Shown piece after piece: positions 7,891 to 17,049 of a DNA stretch of 64,000 nucleotides (within the stretch, counting starts at the first letter, position 1; each line of letters begins with the position of its first letter). Under the pieces are notes generated by a model. It did not search any database. It was not told where the DNA came from and saw only the letters and a program-made list of their open reading frames with translations. The stretch comes from Rhodanobacter ginsengisoli (GTDB lineage Bacteria > Pseudomonadota > Gammaproteobacteria > Xanthomonadales > Rhodanobacteraceae): NCBI RefSeq assembly GCF_042657065.1, contig NZ_JBHSNF010000001.1, positions 1 to 64,000 on the forward strand, given 5' to 3'. Made by a program: the position numbers and the translations under genes.

Positions 7891-9945
7891 TCACCGGGCC
7901 GGTTCGACCGGTTCGAGGAAACGGGTGTACCAGTCCAGGTTGCGCTGCATCCGGTCGCGCACGTAGCTCGGCAGCGTCGGTTCGTGGTGCTGGCCGGGAT
8001 AGACCACCAGCTGCGTCGGCACGTCGAGCGAACGCAGCGCCTGGTACATCTGCTCGGCGCCGATGCAGGGCACGTTGAAGTCGCGTTCGCCGCACTGGAA
8101 CAGGGTCGGCGTGGTGATCCGGTCGGCATGCAGGAACGGATAGCTGGCCCGGTCCCAGGCAGCGCGATTCGCCCACGGCGTGCCCAGTTCCAGTTCGTAC
8201 TCGCGGGCGTATTCGTCGTCGCCGTACATGCCGTACATGTTGCCGGTGCCGGCGCCGCTGATCGCGGCCTTGAAGCGAGTATCGCGGGCGATGATCTCGT
8301 CGGTGAGGATCGCGCCGTAACTCCAGCCGCCGATGGCCAGCCGGGCGGGATCGGCGATCCCCATCGCCACCACGTGGTCGACGCCGGCGAGCACGTCCTG
8401 CGTGTCCTTGTTGCCCCAGTCGGCATAGATCGCCCGGGCGAAATCGAAGCCGCGACCGGAGCTGCCGCGCGGATTCACCGCCAGCACGGCGAAGCCCCTG
8501 GCGGCGTAGACCTGCCAGTCGGGCATGAACTCGTGGCTGAACTGGTACACCGGGCCGCCGTGCACGCGCACGATGGTCGGGTAGCGCTTGCCGGGCACGT
8601 AGTCCAGCGGCCTGACCAGCAACGCGTCCAGCGCGGTGCCGTCCGGGCCCTTGAAATGCAGGGTCTCGCTGGGCGCCAGCCGCATGCCGCGCAGCCAGGC
8701 ATTCTGGTCATCCAGCGGGCGCAGCCGACCGTGGTCCAGCGCCGCCAGGTCGTAGGGATGGGTGTCGTCGCCGCCGAGCAGCACGATGCGGCCGTTGGCC
8801 GACACATCGAGATCGACGTCGAAGCGGTCGCCATGGGTCAGCTCGGTGAGCTCGCCGCTCGGCAGGTCGATGCGCGCCAGGTGGGTCACCTCCGGCTGCT
8901 CGATCAGCGCAAGGATGCTCTTGCCATCGGGCGACCAGTGCACCTTGGTGACGCAGCGGTCGATCGGCGCCGGCAGCGTGGCCTTGCCGCTGGCCACGTC
9001 GATCACCGCCAGCTGCCACGGCGCGTAGTAGATCCACTTGTCCTCGCCGCTCTGCAGATAGGCGATGCGCCGGCTGTCGGGACTCCACGCGGGGCGGGTG
9101 CCCCAGTACGGATCGAGATCGGAGCCGGGAAAGGTGGTGAGCTGGCGTTCCTTCGCGCCGGCGTGCGGCGCGACCACGTAGATGTCGTAGTCCAGCGTGC
9201 GGTCGGGATCGGCGCCGCGCTTGGTGACGTAGGCGATCAGCTTGCCGTCGGGCGACCAGGCCGGCAGTTGCTCGTCGTGCTTGCCCGTGGTGAGCTGGAC
9301 CGCCTTGCCGCTGGCGACGTCGACGAGATACAGATGCTGGTGCCGGCTGCCGAGCCAGCCGCTGTCGTCGTCCTTGAACTGGAAGCGGTCGGTGACGATC
9401 GGCGGCGGGTTCTTCGGCTTGCTCGCGCCCGGCGGAAATTCCGGATCGAAGGCGATCACCGCCAGCTGCTTGCCGTCCGGCGACCACACGAAATCCCTGA
9501 CGCCGCTGGGAAGATTCGTGACCGGCCGCGCCTCGCCACCGTCGGCGGGCATCAGCCAGACCTGGGTGGTCGCCGCGTCGTCGCCCGCGTCGGCCTCGCG
9601 CTTGCGGTCGGACAGGAACGCGATGAACTTGCCATCGGCCGACCATTGCGGCAGCGACTCGTCGCTGTCCGGCGTGTGGGTCAGCCGGGCGCGTTCGCTG
9701 CCGTCGTAACGCACGCGCCACAGGTCCGATTGCGGCTGGTCGCGCGCGAGGTTGGCGCTGCTGACGGTGTAGACGACGGAGGTCCCGTCGCGCGACAGCG
9801 CCGGTTCGCTGACATCGGCCAGGCGGTTCATGTCGGCGACGGAGAAGCGCGTTTCGGCGGCGTGGGCCAGTGCCGTGCCGGAAAGCAGCACCAGCAGCGG
9901 CAGCCACCGTGTCGGGCCGGTGGACGGCCGGTAGAGTCGCTTCAT
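7891..9945 (-). CDS. S9-family prolyl oligopeptidase-like peptidase, exported
   Basis: A 684-residue serine peptidase with a signal peptide (cleavage after AHAAE-like, near residue 30). The N-terminal beta-propeller has repeated WSPDGK motifs (TolB/PD40 type), and the C-terminal alpha/beta-hydrolase has Ser542 in GGWSYGA, Asp about 622 in ERDFN and His about 653 in GQHHE. This is the dipeptidyl/acylaminoacyl-peptidase branch, cleaving short or blocked peptides in the periplasm. Its ATG overlaps the stop of the preceding gene (ATGA), so it is translationally coupled as the last gene of the seven-gene minus-strand operon. Confidence 0.9.
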   Translation of the reverse strand: MKRLYRPSTGPTRWLPLLVLLSGTALAHAAETRFSVADMNRLADVSEPALSRDGTSVVYTVSSANLARDQPQSDLWRVRYDGSERARLTHTPDSDESLPQWSADGKFIAFLSDRKREADAGDDAATTQVWLMPADGGEARPVTNLPSGVRDFVWSPDGKQLAVIAFDPEFPPGASKPKNPPPIVTDRFQFKDDDSGWLGSRHQHLYLVDVASGKAVQLTTGKHDEQLPAWSPDGKLIAYVTKRGADPDRTLDYDIYVVAPHAGAKERQLTTFPGSDLDPYWGTRPAWSPDSRRIAYLQSGEDKWIYYAPWQLAVIDVASGKATLPAPIDRCVTKVHWSPDGKSILALIEQPEVTHLARIDLPSGELTELTHGDRFDVDLDVSANGRIVLLGGDDTHPYDLAALDHGRLRPLDDQNAWLRGMRLAPSETLHFKGPDGTALDALLVRPLDYVPGKRYPTIVRVHGGPVYQFSHEFMPDWQVYAARGFAVLAVNPRGSSGRGFDFARAIYADWGNKDTQDVLAGVDHVVAMGIADPARLAIGGWSYGAILTDEIIARDTRFKAAISGAGTGNMYGMYGDDEYAREYELELGTPWANRAAWDRASYPFLHADRITTPTLFQCGERDFNVPCIGAEQMYQALRSLDVPTQLVVYPGQHHEPTLPSYVRDRMQRNLDWYTRFLEPVEPAR

Positions 9946-12485
9946 CGGGCACCTCGTGGCAGTGCGGGCGCGGCGCCGCTGGCCAGCGCCAGGTACGCGT
10001 CACGCGCCTGGTTGAGATAGTCGAGCGTGGCGCGTTTCTCCTCGGCGGTGTTGTAGTCGTCGCGCGCCGAGGCGGCCTCGATCACCCGCTTCATCCACAG
10101 CGCGAACCACGCCGCATCGTCGCGCGCGCCGGGCGCCAGCACATGGTCGCCGAGCCAGACCGGGTTGGTGGTGGCGTAGGGATACAGATCGAGCAGCAGC
10201 GGGTCGGCGCCGTCGTTCCAGGCGCGCAGAAGCACCCAGCCGCCGGCGAGGTCGATGTCGCCCTCACCGTCGAAGCGGTGGCGGTCGCCGCTCAGCGTGA
10301 AGCGCTTGACCACCTTGCCGTTCTGCACCAGTTCCAGATGATCGACCGCCACCGGCGAGCGCAGCGCCACGCGGTAGTGATGCCTGCCGGGTGCGGCGAG
10401 GGTGTCGCCGGGCTTGGCACCGTCGAGCAGCAACCCGAGCAGCGGACCGTTGCTGGCGAAGCCATGACCGGCCTTGAGCGCCGTCAGCGCAGCGGCCTGG
10501 TCGAGCTGGCCGCCGGTATCGAGGAACACGCGATTGAGGCCGACCGGGCCGCGCAGCGAGGCGTAGTTCGCCATCGCATCGGTGCCGGCGCCGGTGGGCA
10601 GGTGGAAGCCCAGATTCAGCAGGCGGTACCACACCTGCGCGGTGGCCTTGTGGTCGGAGAAACCCATCACCTCGATGTAGTCGACCTTGCCGTGGATCAC
10701 GTCCGCCGGCAGCTCGTCGGTGAGCACGGCGTCGTGCACCGGATCGGGCAGTGTGTCGAACGGATGCACGTAGCCGACCACGCCGCCCTCGGCGTGGGCC
10801 AGGTCGGCGATCACGCCATTGGTCGGATACGGGCTCGCCATCGCGGTGTGCCGGTACGAGGCAAAGCCAGGCATCAGCAGGTGGTCGTCGAGGCCGAGCA
10901 GGCCCAGGTGGCCCCACAGGCTGGTGTGGTATTCCTGCCCGTGCAGCACCAGGGTGCGCGCGGTGCTGGCCGGGTCAGGATCGGTGCGGAAGCTGGCGAT
11001 GTCGGGGAAGCGCTCCTCCTTGTTGACGACGAGGTCCCACGCCAGGTCGAGGTCCTCGGCGCGCGCCTGCTGCGCGAGGTGGGCCGGGGTGTTGTGGTAG
11101 TGGCCGCCATAGTTCATGTGGATATGCAGGTCGGCGCTGATCCAGTCGCCGAACGCCGCCGGCAGCCGCTGCGGCTGCAGCTGCGCGCGCAAATGCGCTG
11201 CGCTGCCTGCCGCGGCGGTCACCGTCTGCTGCCACGGCGCATAGGCGAAGCCGTGCTGCACCAGGATGCGGGTGGGGCCCGCGGGCACATCCAGCGCGCA
11301 CGGCGGCGCGCAGTCGAAGTAATGCGTTTCAGTTTTCTGCACGGCGCGATCGAAACTGTCGTCGGCCTGCATCCACGCCGTGCGCGGCGCATGGGCGCGA
11401 CCGTCGCTGGCCAGCACGGCGACCCGTGCCGGCGTGCGTGCGCCGTGCTCGTCGACGATGTCGAGCACGAGATGCGCCTGCGGCTGCCGATAGCTGCGCT
11501 TCGTCGCCGCCACGGTACGGGTGGCACCGCCCAGCGCCTCGACCACGCGCAGCGCGGTGTTGCCGTCGCGGTTGTCGATGTAGGCGATGCGCTTGCCGTC
11601 GGGCGACCAGCGCGCGTTGCGGCGATCGAAGTCGCCGAAGCTCAGCGGCAACGGTGGCGCGCCCTCGGGCGTGGTCAGCCACAGCTGCTGCCACTGGCGT
11701 CCGTGGTAGCTGGAATACAGCAGTCGCTTGCCGTCCGGCGAGAGTTCCGGCTGCGCGCTCCAGCTGGTTTCCTCGCTGAGGATGCGGCGGCGATGGCTCG
11801 GGTCGTCGAGCGGCACCGACCACAGGTCGCCGGTGCCCAGGGTGATCTCGGGATTGCTGACGTAGTAGAGCGTCTTGCCGTCCGGCGACCACGACGGATT
11901 GATCGCGTGATCGAAGGCCGAGTAGTAGTAGCGATCGGTCGTGCTCTTGCGTTCGCCGAGCAGCATGTGCGCGTGGTGCAGGCCGGCCGCGTCGAGGTCG
12001 GCGACGAACAGGTTGAAGTGGCCGGTACCCCGGGTCGACACCCATGCGATCCGCTTGCCGTCCGGCGACAGCCGCGGCTCCACGTTGACCGCGCCGCCCG
12101 AGGTCAGCGCCTGTTCGTGCCCGCTGGCCAGGTCCAGCTGCCACAGCTCGACCGCGTTGCCGTCGTAGCGGGCGAACACCACGCTGCGGCCGTCGCGGGC
12201 GGCATCGGGCTGGTAGTCGTAGGCGCGCGCGGGATGGGTCAGCTCGGTGGCGCTGTCGCCGTCGATGCGCTGGCGCCACAGCGAACCGGCCATGCTGTAG
12301 ACCAGCGTGTCGCCGTCGGGGAGGAAGCTCGCCGACGACGGCCCGGTGGTCAGCTGGGGCAGGTACAGCTCGCGCCAGTAGTAGCTGTGCGGCAGGTCGA
12401 CCTGCTTCAGCACGGGTTCGCGCGCGGCCTGCGCCGCGCCGGCGCACAACAACAGGGTGAACAGGACGGGCAGGCGACGGCGCAT
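9942..12485 (-). CDS. CehA/McbA-like metallohydrolase fused to a TolB-type beta-propeller
   Basis: An 847-residue exported protein. After a signal peptide (residues 1-23) come WSPDGK/LSPDGKR repeats forming a PD40 beta-propeller to about residue 330. A C-terminal CehA/McbA-type PHP-like hydrolase domain follows, opening with the metal motif DLHIHMNYGGHYHN and later HAEGGVVGYVHPFD and GAGTDAM. Named family members hydrolyse carbamate esters (carbaryl), but the natural substrates are mostly unknown. The start at 12485 gives the signal peptide; the longer frame does not. It overlaps the S9 peptidase start by 4 bp and lies 4 bp after the aminotransferase. Confidence 0.82.
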   Translation of the reverse strand: MRRRLPVLFTLLLCAGAAQAAREPVLKQVDLPHSYYWRELYLPQLTTGPSSASFLPDGDTLVYSMAGSLWRQRIDGDSATELTHPARAYDYQPDAARDGRSVVFARYDGNAVELWQLDLASGHEQALTSGGAVNVEPRLSPDGKRIAWVSTRGTGHFNLFVADLDAAGLHHAHMLLGERKSTTDRYYYSAFDHAINPSWSPDGKTLYYVSNPEITLGTGDLWSVPLDDPSHRRRILSEETSWSAQPELSPDGKRLLYSSYHGRQWQQLWLTTPEGAPPLPLSFGDFDRRNARWSPDGKRIAYIDNRDGNTALRVVEALGGATRTVAATKRSYRQPQAHLVLDIVDEHGARTPARVAVLASDGRAHAPRTAWMQADDSFDRAVQKTETHYFDCAPPCALDVPAGPTRILVQHGFAYAPWQQTVTAAAGSAAHLRAQLQPQRLPAAFGDWISADLHIHMNYGGHYHNTPAHLAQQARAEDLDLAWDLVVNKEERFPDIASFRTDPDPASTARTLVLHGQEYHTSLWGHLGLLGLDDHLLMPGFASYRHTAMASPYPTNGVIADLAHAEGGVVGYVHPFDTLPDPVHDAVLTDELPADVIHGKVDYIEVMGFSDHKATAQVWYRLLNLGFHLPTGAGTDAMANYASLRGPVGLNRVFLDTGGQLDQAAALTALKAGHGFASNGPLLGLLLDGAKPGDTLAAPGRHHYRVALRSPVAVDHLELVQNGKVVKRFTLSGDRHRFDGEGDIDLAGGWVLLRAWNDGADPLLLDLYPYATTNPVWLGDHVLAPGARDDAAWFALWMKRVIEAASARDDYNTAEEKRATLDYLNQARDAYLALASGAAPALPRGAR

Positions 12486-12489
12486 GGCT

Positions 12490-13824
12490 TCAGCCCCCGG
12501 CCAGTGCCTGGTCGAGACTGAGCCGCAGCAGCGCGACCGCCTCGTCGATCTGCGCCACGCTGACATTCAGCGGCGGCATGAAGCGCACCGTGCTGGTGCC
12601 GCAGGACAACAGCAGCAGGCCATTGTGGAAGGCCCGGGTGATCACCGCATCGCACAGCGTACGCGCCGGCGTGCGCGCGGCGTCGTCCTCGACCAGTTCC
12701 ATGCCGATCATCAGGCCCTTGCCGCGCACCTCGCCGATGCACGGGTGGTCGGCCGCCAGCTCGTGCAGGCGCGACATGAAGTGCGTGCCGACCTGCGCCG
12801 CGTTGTCGGCGAAGACGCTGGAGACCAGGTCGATGGTGGCGTTCGCCGCGGCGCAGGCGATCGGGTTGCCGCCGTAGGTGTTGCCGTGCGCGCCGCGCTT
12901 CCACTGCGACATCAGCGACTTCTTCGCCACGATCGCACCGATCGGCAGGCCCGAGCCCAGCCCCTTGGCCAGGGTCATGATGTCCGGTGCCACGCCCCAG
13001 TGTTCGCAGGCGAACATCTTGCCGGTGCGGCCGGTGCCCGATTGCACCTCGTCGAAGATCAGCAGGATGCCGTGCTGGTCGCACAGGGCGCGCAGGCCGG
13101 CGAGGAAGCCGTCCGGCGGCACGATGTAGCCGCCCTCGCCCTGGATCGGTTCGACCAGGATCGCCGCGACCTCGGACGCGGGCACGCTGCGCTCGAACAG
13201 CATGCGGATGTAGTCGAGCACCGCCTTGCCCTGGTCGGCGCCGGCGAACAGCGGCCGGTACGGATTCGGATACGGCACGTGGGTGACGCCCGGCATGGTC
13301 GGCGCGTAGCCGATCTGCTGGGTGTACTTGCTCGAGGTGAACGACAGCGAGCCCATCGTGCGACCGTGGAAGCCGCCCAGAAAGCCGATGAAGCGCTGCC
13401 GTCCGGTGACGTAGCGGGCCAGCTTGAGCGCGCCTTCCACCGCCTCGGTGCCGGACTGGCACAGGAAGCTCATCGCCGGGCCGCCCATCGGGGCGACCTT
13501 TGCCAGGCGTTCGCCCAGGCCGACCATCTCCTCGTGCCAGTAATCGCTGGAGATGTGCAGGAACTGATCGGCCGCTGCCTTCACCGCCGCCACCACCCGC
13601 GGATGGGCATGACCGGTCGAGCACACCGCGATGCCGGCCGCGAAATCGAGGAAACGGTTGCCGTCCACGTCCCAGACCTCGGTGCCTCGGCCGTGCGACA
13701 TCACGAACGGGTAGTCGCGCGGGTACGACGGCGAGATCACCTCGGCGTCGCGGGCGATCATCGCCTGGGCCTTCGGGCCGGGCAGGGCGGTCTTGATGTG
13801 GGCGGCATTCGGCATGGTATTCAC
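12490..13824 (-). CDS. Class III aminotransferase, 4-aminobutyrate type
   Basis: A 444-residue PLP enzyme close to GABA aminotransferases. It has the substrate-site GIAVCSTGHAHPRVV stretch, the cofactor motif IFDEVQSGTGRTG, and the Schiff-base lysine in TLAKGLGSGLPIGA. It transfers a terminal or beta amino group to 2-oxoglutarate or pyruvate; the exact donor is open. I start at GTG 13824: it overlaps the preceding stop as GTGA and has AAGGA five bases upstream. The ATG at 13815, three codons in, is the alternative. It sits between the CoA-transferase and hydrolase genes in one operon, one of two aminotransferases there. Confidence 0.9.
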   Translation of the reverse strand: MNTMPNAAHIKTALPGPKAQAMIARDAEVISPSYPRDYPFVMSHGRGTEVWDVDGNRFLDFAAGIAVCSTGHAHPRVVAAVKAAADQFLHISSDYWHEEMVGLGERLAKVAPMGGPAMSFLCQSGTEAVEGALKLARYVTGRQRFIGFLGGFHGRTMGSLSFTSSKYTQQIGYAPTMPGVTHVPYPNPYRPLFAGADQGKAVLDYIRMLFERSVPASEVAAILVEPIQGEGGYIVPPDGFLAGLRALCDQHGILLIFDEVQSGTGRTGKMFACEHWGVAPDIMTLAKGLGSGLPIGAIVAKKSLMSQWKRGAHGNTYGGNPIACAAANATIDLVSSVFADNAAQVGTHFMSRLHELAADHPCIGEVRGKGLMIGMELVEDDAARTPARTLCDAVITRAFHNGLLLLSCGTSTVRFMPPLNVSVAQIDEAVALLRLSLDQALAGG

Positions 13825-14624
13825 GGCAGTCCTTCGGTCTGGAGCGGGATGTGCACGGGACGCGCATGCGCCTCGCGGGTGCGCGCGTTGAGCGCGCGCA
13901 GGGTGTCGAGTTCGTGGGCGCTGGGCGCAGCGATGGTGTCCAGCCGATCGGCCACCCGCAGCGGCCAGCCGATCGCGTCGCGCGCCTCCTCCACGCTGGC
14001 GTCGGCGAACAGCGCGGCGAGTTGCAGTTCCTCGCTTTGCGGGTGCGGCGTCAGCATGCCGAAGTCGGTGATCACGGCGCGCGGCCCGCCACCGGTGGCG
14101 CCGCTGCGTGCGCGGGCGCCGTGACCGTCGAGGTAACCGGCGCTGCTGCAGAAGTCGAGGCGCTCGACGAAGCTGCGTCTGGAGGCGCGCAGCATCACGA
14201 ACACCTGTTTCGCGTGCAGCGCGATCTCCGGTGCGCCGCCGGCGCCGGGCAGGCGCGTGGTCGGTGCGTCGTACGGGCCGATCACGGTGCTGTTGAGGTT
14301 GCCGTGGCGATCGATCTGGGCCGCGCCGAGAAAGCCGACATCGATGCGTCCGGCCTGCAGGTAGTAGCTGAAGATCTCCGGCAGCGGCACCACGCAGGCC
14401 GCGGTTTCGGCCAGCTCGCTGTCGCCGATCGACAGCGGCAGCACGTCCGGGCGCGTGCCGATCGTGCCGGACTCGTAGATCAGCACGATCGCGGGCGCAT
14501 GGGTGAGCCGGGCGAGATTGCACGCGGCGCTGGGCAGGCCGATGCCGACGAAGCAGACGTCGCGGTCATGCAGCAGGCGCGCGGCGGCGATCGTCATCCA
14601 CTCGTCGCGGGTGCACGCGCTCAT
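13821..14624 (-). CDS. 3-oxoacid CoA-transferase, beta subunit (CatJ/GctB type)
   Basis: A 267-residue subunit of a glutaconate/3-oxoadipate-type CoA-transferase, of the larger CatJ size class rather than the smaller PcaJ class. It opens with a CFVGIGLPSAACNLAR glycine loop. The catalytic glutamate is probably in LIYESGTIG. With the alpha subunit it should move CoA from succinyl-CoA to a 3-oxo acid. The start overlaps the alpha-subunit stop (ATGA) and the end overlaps the aminotransferase start (GTGA), so expression is tightly coupled. Substrate 3-oxoadipate is inferred from the thiolase across the divergent promoter. Confidence 0.88.
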   Translation of the reverse strand: MSACTRDEWMTIAAARLLHDRDVCFVGIGLPSAACNLARLTHAPAIVLIYESGTIGTRPDVLPLSIGDSELAETAACVVPLPEIFSYYLQAGRIDVGFLGAAQIDRHGNLNSTVIGPYDAPTTRLPGAGGAPEIALHAKQVFVMLRASRRSFVERLDFCSSAGYLDGHGARARSGATGGGPRAVITDFGMLTPHPQSEELQLAALFADASVEEARDAIGWPLRVADRLDTIAAPSAHELDTLRALNARTREAHARPVHIPLQTEGLP

Positions 14625-15466
14625 GCGGCCACCCGCGGCAGGCTGGCGAGGAACGCGCGGTGATCGCTGGTGCCCAGCACGTGCTCTTCCATCCAGGCGA
14701 GGAAGCTGCTGCGCTGCTGCGCGATGCTGTCCCAGTGCCGGTAGAACGCGTTGTCGCGTGCGTAGCAGCCCTGCGCATAGGACGGATAGGCGCCGCCGCG
14801 GCAGTGCACCACCGCGCTGACGATCCAGTGCGGCAGCACGACGGCGTTCATCGCCGGCGCCAGTTCGTCGACGATCTCCTCGACCGTGACGATCAGCGTT
14901 TTCGCCGCCAGCGCGGCCTCGCGCGCCGCGCCGACGATGCCGTGGATGGCGACGTTGCCTGCGCGATCGGCGCGCTGCGCATGCAGGATGGTCACGTCCG
15001 GATTGAGCGCGGGCACGGCGGCGAGCATCTCGCCGGTGAACGGGCAGGCCACGCGGCGGATGTTCGGGTTGTGCGCCGGCAGGTCGGTGCCGACGTAGCC
15101 GCGCAGCGTGCCGAACGGCAGCCGCGCGGCGCCGGCGCAGAACGCCGCGGCCATGCCGGCGTGGCTGTGCTCGTCCAGCTCCAGCGGCTGTGGCCAGCGG
15201 TGTTCGACTGCGTCGCGCAGCCGATGCAGCGAACCGACCCCGGGATTGCCACCCCAGGAAAAGGTCAGCTTGCGCGCGCAGCCCATGCCGATCATCTGGT
15301 CGTAGATCAGGTCCGGCGTCATCCGGATCAGGTGCAGGCCGCGGCGGCGCTGGCGGATGATCTCGTGGCCGGCGGCGAACGGGATCAGGTGGGTGAAGCC
15401 TTCGAGCGCGATGCTGGTGCCATCGCTGACGTAGCGCTCGATCGCGTCGCCGAGCGAGAGGATCAT
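14621..15466 (-). CDS. 3-oxoacid CoA-transferase, alpha subunit (CatI/GctA type)
   Basis: A 281-residue partner of the following subunit, with the family features SLGDAIERYVSDGTSIALEG, the oxyanion-region GGNPGVGSLHR and IVTVEEIVDEL. Length and composition fit CatI-type subunits; steroid-degradation IpdA is a more distant alternative. The ATG at 15466 follows the aldehyde dehydrogenase stop by 4 bp. Together with its partner it would activate a 3-oxo acid for thiolysis. Confidence 0.88.
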   Translation of the reverse strand: MILSLGDAIERYVSDGTSIALEGFTHLIPFAAGHEIIRQRRRGLHLIRMTPDLIYDQMIGMGCARKLTFSWGGNPGVGSLHRLRDAVEHRWPQPLELDEHSHAGMAAAFCAGAARLPFGTLRGYVGTDLPAHNPNIRRVACPFTGEMLAAVPALNPDVTILHAQRADRAGNVAIHGIVGAAREAALAAKTLIVTVEEIVDELAPAMNAVVLPHWIVSAVVHCRGGAYPSYAQGCYARDNAFYRHWDSIAQQRSSFLAWMEEHVLGTSDHRAFLASLPRVAA

Positions 15467-15470
15467 CGGT

Positions 15471-17039
15471 TCACTCCACCACCGTGCGCGATTGCTCGCG
15501 CAGGTACTGGGCCAGGTAGTAGAACGAGGCGATCGCCTTGCCGGTGGAGCCGGAACCTTTCCAGCCACCGAACGGCTGGTAGCCGGGCCAGGCGCCGGTG
15601 GTGGCGCCCTGCGGCCGGTTGGCGTAGGTGACGCCGGCCTCGATGTGCTCGTGGAACCAGCTCACCTCGTCCGCGCCGCCGTAGAAGCCGGCGGTCAGTC
15701 CCATCGGGGTGTCGTTGGCCAGCCGCATCGCCTCGGCGCGATCGCCGTAGCGGTGCAGCATCAGGATCGGCAGGAACATTTCCTGTTGCCACAGCGGGTG
15801 GGCCAGCGGCACCTCGGCCAGCACCGGTTCGACGTAGTGGCCATGCCCGAACGCCGGGTCGCCGGCGCGGCCTTCGCTGCCCAGCAGGGTCGCGCCGCCG
15901 CCACGCAGGGCGTCGACGTAGCGCAGGTAGTTGTCGTACGCGGCGGCGTTGACGACCGGGCCGAGCCAGTACTCGCGCCGGCGCGGGTCGCCGATGCGGA
16001 TCGCCGCGAGCTGCGCCTGCAGGCGTTCGATCAGCGCGTCGGCGACGCTCTCGTGCACGTACAGCCGCGACAGCGCCGAACATTTCTGCCCGCCCATGCC
16101 GTAGGCCGAACGCACGATGCCGGCGGCGGCATGGTCGAGGTTGGCGTGCTCGGTGACGATGCACGGATTCTTGCCACCCATCTCGGCGATGCACGGCCGC
16201 GGGTACGCTCCGCTGGCCATCTGCCGCATCAGATGCCGACCCACCGGCACCGAGCCGGTGAAGGTGATGCCGGCGGTCAGCGGGTGCTGCACCAGCGCCT
16301 CGCCGATCTCGCGCCCGGACCCGGACAGGTAGTTGAATACGCCGGCCGGCAGCCCCGCATCGCGGACGCAGTCGGCCAGCAGGCGACCGGCCCAGGGCGT
16401 GTCGCTGGCGCCCTTGACCACCACGGTGTTGCCGGTCACCAGCGCGGCGGCGGTCGGACCGCCGGCCAGCGCCAGCGGGAAATTGAACGGCGCGATCACC
16501 ACCCACACCCCGTAGGGCAGCATCACGCTGGCGTTGTGCGAGGCGATGCCCTTGATCGGATCGTCCGGCAGCGCGTGCCGGTAGCCGGCATGGCTCTCGA
16601 AGTCGTCCGCGTAATGGCGGAAGAAATCCACGGTTTCCTGCGCTTCGCCCAGCGCCTCCATGCGGTTCTTGCCGACTTCCAGGGTCAGCGCGGCGGCGAT
16701 CTGGTAGACGCGTTGCTCCATGATCTCGCCGACCCGCCGCACCAGCCGCGCCCGTTCCGCCAGCGGGGTGGCGCGCCAGGCGGGAAACGCAGCGCGTGCC
16801 GCCGCCATGGCGGCCTCGACGTCGGCCGGATCGGCCAGCGCGAAGTCGCCCAGATGCAGGCCGGTGTCGATCGGGCTGCGGCGATGGGCATGCTGGCGGG
16901 CGTCGCGATCGGCACCGTCGATGAACAGCGGATGGCGCGCACCCAGCGTGGACTCGACCTGGGTCATGGCCAGCTCGAAACGTTCGTGCATCGTCTCGGG
17001 CGGGTTGTACATGGTGGCGTAGGTGAGACGGAAACTCAT
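15471..17039 (-). CDS. Aldehyde dehydrogenase, P5C/semialdehyde dehydrogenase type
   Basis: A 522-residue NAD(P)-dependent aldehyde dehydrogenase closest in pattern to RocA-type 1-pyrroline-5-carboxylate dehydrogenases. It shows APFNFPLALAGG, GNTVVVKGASDTPW, FTGSVPVGR, the general-base Glu in IAEMGGKNP and the catalytic Cys in GGQKCSALSR. It would oxidise the semialdehyde left when a terminal amino group is removed by one of the flanking aminotransferases. Succinate semialdehyde, glutamate semialdehyde and a six-carbon amino semialdehyde are all possible. Lies 10 bp after the first aminotransferase and 4 bp before the CoA-transferase. Confidence 0.9.
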   Translation of the reverse strand: MSFRLTYATMYNPPETMHERFELAMTQVESTLGARHPLFIDGADRDARQHAHRRSPIDTGLHLGDFALADPADVEAAMAAARAAFPAWRATPLAERARLVRRVGEIMEQRVYQIAAALTLEVGKNRMEALGEAQETVDFFRHYADDFESHAGYRHALPDDPIKGIASHNASVMLPYGVWVVIAPFNFPLALAGGPTAAALVTGNTVVVKGASDTPWAGRLLADCVRDAGLPAGVFNYLSGSGREIGEALVQHPLTAGITFTGSVPVGRHLMRQMASGAYPRPCIAEMGGKNPCIVTEHANLDHAAAGIVRSAYGMGGQKCSALSRLYVHESVADALIERLQAQLAAIRIGDPRRREYWLGPVVNAAAYDNYLRYVDALRGGGATLLGSEGRAGDPAFGHGHYVEPVLAEVPLAHPLWQQEMFLPILMLHRYGDRAEAMRLANDTPMGLTAGFYGGADEVSWFHEHIEAGVTYANRPQGATTGAWPGYQPFGGWKGSGSTGKAIASFYYLAQYLREQSRTVVE

Positions 17040-17049
17040 CGGGAATGCC

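Noticed and set aside
7891..9945. Lasso-peptide isopeptidase for the S9 enzyme
   Set aside because: The enzyme is beside a TonB receptor-containing locus, but there is no lasso precursor or B/C/E biosynthetic gene, and the sequence reads as a general dipeptidyl/acylaminoacyl peptidase.
7150..10020. Long plus-strand frame across the S9 peptidase
   Set aside because: Low-complexity arginine- and alanine-rich product with no family signature; the minus strand holds an intact serine peptidase with its catalytic triad.
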